The position numbers and the translations under genes were made by a program. A DNA stretch of 64,000 nt, taken from positions 62,001 through 126,000 of the forward strand of contig WTXI01000078.1 of NCBI GenBank assembly GCA_022376515.1. The letters are read 5' to 3'. Below, one piece after another: positions 57,500 to 64,000 of the stretch (position 1 is its first letter; every line of letters begins with the position of its first letter). Source of the stretch: Lactifluus volemus. Taxonomy: Eukaryota; Basidiomycota; Agaricomycetes; Russulales; Russulaceae. The notes under the pieces are model-generated. The model saw only the letters and a program-made list of their open reading frames with translations, searched no databases and was not told the DNA's origin.

Positions 57500-59769
57500 A
57501 TGTCTGCCGCCGCAGCTTTGCCATCTCCCGTAGATTATCCGAGTCATCGCGCAAATACCGCCCTTTCCACCCGCAGCTCCCTATCGCGCAAGCCATCCTT
57601 CTCACGATCTTCATCGTCCTCCGTAGCCACTCTCAGCCCACCAGTTACTCAAGGCTCCAGTGCAAATCCTATTCATTTTCTCGGCCCAACTAGCCAAGTC
57701 GCACAACAGGAAGTCCATATCGTAAAGGTAACAGAGGAGACAGTACGCTTGCCGCCAACAAATCTAGCGGGCTCTTTCGTTCAGAAGGTCGGAGATCCCT
57801 TCTACCGCGTGGTCACCCATGGCGAAGAACTGGGAAGCAACCCAGGTCCCCCGCCACCCTCGCCACCCGCGAGTGTTGGCCAGCCGGACGAAGACGAAGA
57901 CGTCCGGCTGCGTGGCGATGCCCCTCCTGTGCCACCGTCCAAATCCGAACCCATCTCTGTGGCACCCATTCATCGTTCACCGCGTCTTTCATTTTCCTCG
58001 TCCCACCATTCTTCCCTCGCTGGCCCAGGACCAAGCACGATGTCGCGTCGCTTCCGCGGTGATGATTCGCCGATACTCTCACCAATCACGCCTTCCCGCC
58101 GGCTCGTGCCCGTGGCTACCGACGGCTTTCTCCAACCGCCGCAAGTGCCAACCATGCGGCATGCCCGCCGTAACACCACTGGCTCAGCGCCGCGCTCTCC
58201 CCGACTCGGTGGCCGCGTTCCGAGCCACCTCACGCTCTCCGTGGACGATGGCGAACTTCCAGAAGAACTCGTGAGCGACATGCAACAGCAAGCTGAACAG
58301 ATTCGCAGGGAGCGCTTATCGAAGCGTGTCAAGCAAGCCGAAGAGGTCCCGCGCGTACTTGTTGGTAATTTGATCGGCGAGGACCATGCCAACTATGTGT
58401 TGATGTACAACATGCTCACCGGCATACGCATTGCGGTATCTCGAACGCAGGCCAAGGTGAAACGGCCGTTGACTGATGGCGACTTTACCGCCCGACATAA
58501 ATACTCGTTTGACATGTGAGTGCCATCGTTGGCATCTCGTCGTCCGCTGATGGTTGACTTGGGCTGAAAGCATCGGCAACGAGCTGACACCGTCAGCTAA
58601 ATATGACTTTAAATTCAAAGACTATGCACCCTGGGTATTCCGCGAGCTGCGTGAGGACAGCTTTCACCTTGACCCAGCGGACTATCTCCTTTCCCTCACC
58701 GCGCAATATATCCTTTCTGAGCTCGGTTCTCCGGGAAAGTCCGGCTCATTCTTCTACTTCTCACGTGACTACCGTTTCATCATCAAGACCATTCGTCGCG
58801 CAGAACACAAGTTTCTGCGTTCGATACTGAAACGTTACCATTCCCACGTACGTGCCAACCCGCATACACTACTCTCCCGTTTCTATGGCTTGCACCGCGT
58901 CAAACTGCCACATGGGAACAAGATACACTTTGTGATCATGAACAACCTTTTCCCTGCTCACAAGGACATTCACGAGAGCTATGACCTCAAAGGTAGCACC
59001 GTTGGTCGACTGTACCCTGAGGACAAAGCCCGTGAAAACCCACGTGCAGTCCTCAAAGACCTCAATTGGATCGATCGACACAAGGAACTCGAGCTCGGCC
59101 CCGAGAAGCGCGCACTCCTTACGGAGCAGCTCCGTCGCGACACCGAGTTTCTCAAGGAACTCCACGTGATGGACTACTCCCTTTTGGTTGGCATACATAA
59201 CATGCAGCGTGGCAATCGCGACAATGTCCGACGTAATACGCTTCGCGTCTTTTCGCCCCCCGACGTCCACGTTCCGCCACAGCCCCACGCGCAAGGGAGC
59301 GCCCACCGTCGCCGCACTGTGACGACGGCGACACCGGAGCAGCCGCATATCGTGCGTCGTGCTATGCGCATGAACGCCAATGCCAACGTGAAAAGTCTCT
59401 GCGACGGAGTCCTGCCCGAGGAAGACACGGGCGACCGACAGCAGTTCCTCTTTTATCAAGACGAGGGCGGGCTCCGCGCGACGGATGAGCAAAACAAGCT
59501 GCTCGACACGGTGTACTACGTCGGCGTCATCGATATTTTGACGCCTTATGGCGTACTCAAGAGAATCGAGCATTGTTGGAAAGGCATGTCTGCTGATAGA
59601 GTACGTCTTTTTTGGGTTATAAGGCAGTTTTTTGATTGGTGTTGATGTCGTGTTGTTATAGCACAAGATCAGCCCAGTACCGCCGGCCGAGTACGGGGAC
59701 CGTTTCTTTGCGTTTATTCGTGCGATCATGCGTGGAGGTGAAGGTGGCGCGCGGTTCAAGGCCGAGTAG
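57500..59769 (+). CDS. MSS4: phosphatidylinositol-4-phosphate 5-kinase
   Basis: Lipid kinase that makes PI(4,5)P2 at the plasma membrane, controlling actin and cell-wall signalling in yeasts. The model is join(57500..58515, 58571..59600, 59662..59769), 717 aa, with GT-AG introns of 55 and 61 nt. The N-terminal about 270 residues are Ser/Pro-rich and disordered. The kinase core shows the glycine-rich GKSGSFFYFS (about 394-403), YDLKGSTVGR (about 476-485), the catalytic MDYSLLVGIH (about 539-548) and YYVGVIDIL with the C-terminal KRIEHCWKG. A His/Pro-rich insert (about 570-610) sits before the last kinase segment. The last exon supplies the FFAFIRAIMRGGEGGARFKAE end. All catalytic landmarks are present. 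Confidence 0.94.
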
Positions 59770-60667
59770 CCCCTCACCTGACAGTCCTGGGTTGTTTTTC
59801 ATCCCCAAATCGTTGCATCATTTCCGTACCCATTTTTCTGTTTTTCTCCAGCCTCACACATACGCACATACACACAACAACAACAATTGCATAGACTGCT
59901 TGCTACATACAATCGCATAAACCGCCCGCACATATTTTTTTTGCTCCCCTTCAGAACGTTTCTTTTTTTCGCACAACGAACCAGATCAGCTTGTAGTCTC
60001 CACACAACAATATTTTTCTTTCCCTCAGTGCCCAGCACTGAATTTCTTTATATGTTTCAGAGTGCTTTGCGCCCCACCCCCCCCACCTTCTGCTTCAATC
60101 TTTCCTCATCGCGTGCTTTGCATACAACACGTTCCTTACATTTCACTCTTTCCATATTTTTTCTACTTTTTTTCTTTTCCTTCTCTTTTCGTTGCTCTGT
60201 TATCGTTTGGGGTATCATCCCCTTTCCTTCCATCCCTCCCGTGAGGACGTTTTTATATTGGAAGATATATATAGCTGCGCACGGTCACACTCATTCCGAT
60301 TATTTTATTTATGTAGTCTTTTTTTCTCTCAGTCTCTTTGACTGCTTGGATGAATGGCGATTTTTTTTTTCACTGGGTAAAGCGCAGCGCAGATCAGGTA
60401 TGATACTTGGTGCTGATTGAGTCTAGAGTCATATGGGTATTACAACAAGTTGGATACAACAAGGATCTCGACAAACAAAAACTAGTGAGTGCAAATTAAA
60501 AAAAAATGGAGATAAGGAAACGAGGAAAGCTGGAAAGCTCCGGCCCATGCAGTGCGTCGGTGTAGGATGGATTATTCCTCCTCTTCGTCTACGCTTGCCT
60601 GTCTTTTCCGTGCTGCTGTGTAGATGGTCCCATAAAAGTCAGCCAGGATAAGCGAAATCATGATGAA
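59770..60667. other. convergent intergenic and 3' UTR region
   Basis: T-rich sequence between the convergent PIP5-kinase and condensin genes, with many pyrimidine runs. Open frames at 59887-60420 are low-complexity. No RNA gene or repeat recognised. Confidence 0.5.
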
Positions 60668-63600
60668 CTAATAATACGAACTCCGCCGTGTCGCGCGTTT
60701 CTTTGCCGCGGCTTTCTTGCCTTCCACGCGTTTCTCAAACGCTTGGTCTTCCTCGCCTTGCCTCCGGCTCTCATCCAAAGCCTATATATATGCACACACA
60801 CGTATATAAAATCAGTGTCACGTGAATGAAACGAAAACGCCAGGAATTATGAGAAAACGCACGGATTCAAACTCATTTAGCTCAGAATCCGGCTTGTTCG
60901 CAGCTTTATTAGAACGAGCCTTTATCGAAAAAGAAAATAGATTAAAAAAAAAATTAGTTATTTTTATGAGCGAAATTGGGAATGGGAGAGAGAAAGGAAA
61001 TCATACCTTGACTAGGATCTCCTGGAAACGAGCATAGACCCCCTCCTCGTGTAACTTGTCACGGTAAAAGGGCAGGCCTTCGATAAGTTTCTTCACTGAG
61101 CGTTCAGATTTGAACGGCAGCAGCGACAGACAAAACGCAATGTCGCGCCACTGGCGGGTATCGTCGGTGAGCCGGAACCGCTGACAGAGCTTTTCGACGA
61201 TGTTCTCTGCTTGCTTTTCCTTTTCGATAAAGGTGAATATGTAACGCATCGTACGCTGGAACCCTTCTTCGTCCATCGCGTGTTCACCGACCGAGAGGTG
61301 ACTGATCACTGGTGACGGAACCAAAAGTTATTCTTAAAAAAAGACTCGCGAAAAACGTATGCGTACCGTCGGGCAGGTTGTTGTATATCGCGTTGTCCTT
61401 GGTGGACAGATCGGTGAAGAATAGTTTGGCGAGGTCCGCGATACGCGGTTCTTCGTCTTCAAGACATTTGGCCATCTCGCCCAGTTGGCCTTTGACCTTG
61501 ATCATCCCGTTGAGGATAAGATGCGTGAGCACCATCAGAGTGTTCTTCTTCACCACCAAGTCCTTATCGGACAAACCCCGGTATAACTCATCACTGTTCT
61601 CATCGACGATCGTGCTGAAAGAGACCGCGACGTCGCCGAGCGCGATCGCGATGTTACTCCGGATGTTCGGATCCCTCGACGTCTCCAGGATGCGGAAGAG
61701 CAAGTGATGGTTCGCGTCGCAGAATTGCGAGCTCACGCAGAGGAACTTGCTAAACGAGAGCGTCGCCACCGCCCGCAGCGTCGTGTTCTGTCCCAAACAT
61801 TTTGGTTGGTGCGGAGCGGGGGAACGTTAGAGACATACGAACCTTGAATTGGTCGGGCCGACCGCATATACGGACCAGTAGAGGCCCATATAGTGCGAGG
61901 AGCGAATCGGGACCGTACAAGAGCTCCGTCTCGCGCACGGCAGCGATGCGGTCGCCAATCTCATCCTCCGCATTTCCAGCAACCTGGTCAAGCTCCTCCC
62001 CATCCTTGCTCGCAGCATCGTTTCCGGTACCCCTTGCGAGCTTCTCAGCTATAAGAACGTGAGCAGAAGCAAAAAAGAGGCAGCTGTCCATGCACGTAAG
62101 AAGATACATACCTAGTTCCTTTTCCTGTTTCTGGCGCTTCCACTCGCGTTCGACGAGTTCCAAGTAGACGATGTGCTTGACCGCGACGTGACCCACTACA
62201 AAGAGTAGTTGGCTCAGCTCGAATGCGTCCCCAGTGTCATCGCTCTTCTTCGCGGTGTCCCCTGTTAAAGCTCCCTGCGTCGATCCAGGCATGGTTGAGA
62301 TCAACGCCTGTGCGCTCGGCGGTGGATCCTCATCCATCGCATCCTCATCCGGTACCGCAGACAACGCCTGTTCTTCGGCAGCGGAGGGTATCGGTTTCTC
62401 TCGGCGCCGGAACGCGCGCCGCGACAGGTTCTTGATAAGCGTATTGCTCAACACTTCCGGTTGGTCTCCGAGCGCGTAGACGGTGTTGATCGCTTGTTCG
62501 GCAAGCGCAAACCACTCGCGTGAGCGACACGGGTGCTCAATAGCTTCTTGCAGTTTGCGGAACACGGGACTGTCCATGTCGAGGCGGACGCTCTTATCGA
62601 GAAGAGAGCCCTTGACTTTCTTTGCACTGCCATTGAGGCGCTGTAACGCAACGCAAGTATACTTGGCAAGGATCAAATCGGCCTAAAATACACTCAAGGG
62701 TGAGAAAGGTAAAGTCTTGCAGTCGTCAGGACTGACCTTGCCCACCGGACCGAGGCCAATCTTCAGGAGGACATCTACCCTGTCCTGGACAACGCTCCGC
62801 CGTGCCAGTGCCAGCATACCGATGATTATCATCGCCCCTCGACGCTGCTGTTTTGGCAACGGTCGTTCAGAACCTATACGGAAGGTTCAGCGCATACAGT
62901 ATGCTCAACTAGTTCTGTGCTTACTGTAAACTTGCCAGAGCTTCGTCACAACATCAGAGTGGATTTGGTCATCATCCATCATGTAGCGCATCATCTCTTC
63001 TAAACTTGTTAGCTCAGCCAGCGTGGCATCGTACGTCAATCTGGTGTCAAGCCATAAGGAAAACCAGGAATAAAAATCGCAGCTGCCGACGCACTCGATC
63101 ATGTTCTTTGCTATCCGGTTGACTTGCTGTTTGGGTTCCATGTCAGGTAAGGGGTCGAAATATAAGCTGCGGTAGCACTCGAGCAGACGCGAGCGAACGC
63201 CCTTGAGCTCCTTCCCATCTTCTGACATCGAGCTGTTGTCCTTCGACCAGATCAGGTGCAACATCTTCTTGATCCCAATCTGCATGTCATGTTCGTCAGC
63301 GACCCGTGTCAAAGCAACCCAATCGCGCTCCACCACCCACCTCGGCGCTATCGAGCTGGTATTCATGCGCAACCCTGAAGAACTCCATCGCCTCCAACAC
63401 CTCAGCTTTATGGGTTGACCCGAGCAACTGGAAGACCATCTGAGCCGCCTCCTCGACCTGCCGAATGAAGTTGAGCGCCTCGGCGTAGTACCGCTTCCGC
63501 AAGCGAAGGTGCAGCAGCTGGTTGCTCTCCAGTGCCGCAAGTGCCGCCTGCTCGTCCGTGAGCGCGGCCATAGCGAGCTCCGACTTGCTTCCGCTCTTCT

Positions 63601-64000
63601 TGGACGTTTGCTGCGTGCTCTCTCCGTCGACTTGGCGGTCCGATCCGTCGTCGCCGCCTTCCTCAGCTCTAGAGGACTCTGGCTCGTCCTCGTCCATGAT
63701 GCTGTCGACCTCGTCCGAATCATCACCTTCCTCATCAACATCCATCGAGTCTTCAGCATTTTTGTTTCGACGCCTGTTTAACGATAATCAGCAACAAACT
63801 TGCTGTTTGAGGGGCGAGCACTTACCGCGATCGCTTCTTTACGGGTCGAGCCGTAGAAGACTCAGCAGCCTCATCCCCGTCCGCTTCTCCCGTGTTTCCA
63901 GATAGGGTGTCGTCTAGCACCTTTTCCGTTTTCTGCAACTCCTTCACCACTTCACGATACCGCACTTCCCACTCCTCCATCCCGAGCAAGCCGCCGTGCA
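60668..64000 (-). CDS. cnd1: condensin complex subunit 1 (partial, N-terminus off the right edge)
   Basis: HEAT-repeat subunit of condensin, needed for mitotic chromosome compaction. Minus-strand exons are 63826..>64000, 63341..63773, 62925..63279, 62737..62873, 62112..62682, 61843..62048, 61367..61787, 61007..61318 and 60668..60781. Introns are 48-63 nt except the last (60782..61006, 225 nt); all GT-AG and phase-consistent. The acidic Asp/Glu/Ser region comes first, then YYAEALNFIRQVEEAAQMV, VLEAMEFFRVAHEY and IGIKKMLHLIWSKDN. The conserved Cnd1 block follows: DPNIRSNIAIALGDVAVSF, then DKDLVVKKNTLMVLTHLILN. The C-terminus is Lys/Arg-rich (KKAAAKKRATRRS), likely a nuclear signal. About 850 residues of the 3' part are in the window and the start codon lies beyond 64000. 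Confidence 0.92.

Noticed and set aside
1..64000. CRISPR arrays, bacterial operons, rRNA genes
   Set aside because: None seen. Gene structure is eukaryotic with spliceosomal introns throughout.

Overview
The window is nuclear DNA from a filamentous basidiomycete, most likely an Agaricomycete. The evidence is gene models broken by many short GT-AG introns (about 48-80 nt), a Plavaka-family DNA transposon, an Agaricomycete-type F-box gene, and a tandem family of DUF6535 membrane proteins. The genus cannot be fixed from the sequence alone.

Layout. 1-11.4 kb is a gene-dense flank: cystathionine gamma-synthase, an uncharacterised 473-aa protein, a weakly supported minus-strand reading-frame block, a Pro/Tyr-rich Zn2Cys6 protein with an apparent one-base frameshift inside its zinc cluster, and the mitochondrial p32/MAM33 protein. 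13-56 kb is a repeat-rich accessory region built around seven minus-strand DUF6535 paralogues (called A to G here). A, B and C lie in recently duplicated units that share flanking repeats. D, F and G are more diverged, and E is a pseudogene. An F-box pseudogene lies between F and G. 57.4-64 kb returns to conserved genes: a PIP5-kinase (Mss4/Its3 type) and, running off the right edge, condensin subunit 1.

The most notable structure is a probable 11.8-kb Plavaka transposon at 20865-32637. Its borders are supported by intact empty-site copies of the same repeat at about 14.56 and 37.04 kb. The minus-strand transposase gene fills the left part. The right part carries two plus-strand genes: a protein with a C-terminal Zn2Cys6 cluster, and an intact 681-aa protein I do not recognise. 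An 8-bp motif, CACTGGCA, occurs 14 times between 25.9 and 31.3 kb and is rare elsewhere. The transposase gene is interrupted by a 1.5-kb hAT-like element with an 8-bp target duplication and matching 11-bp ends, which itself contains a tRNA-like sequence. A solo LTR (292 bp, 5-bp target duplication) lies just left of the transposon.

The DUF6535 paralogues share two short 5' introns around an exon of exactly 113 nt in six copies. Because the introns are often multiples of three, long open frames read straight through them. Six copies also share a conserved 20-bp block about 40-54 bp upstream of the start codon.
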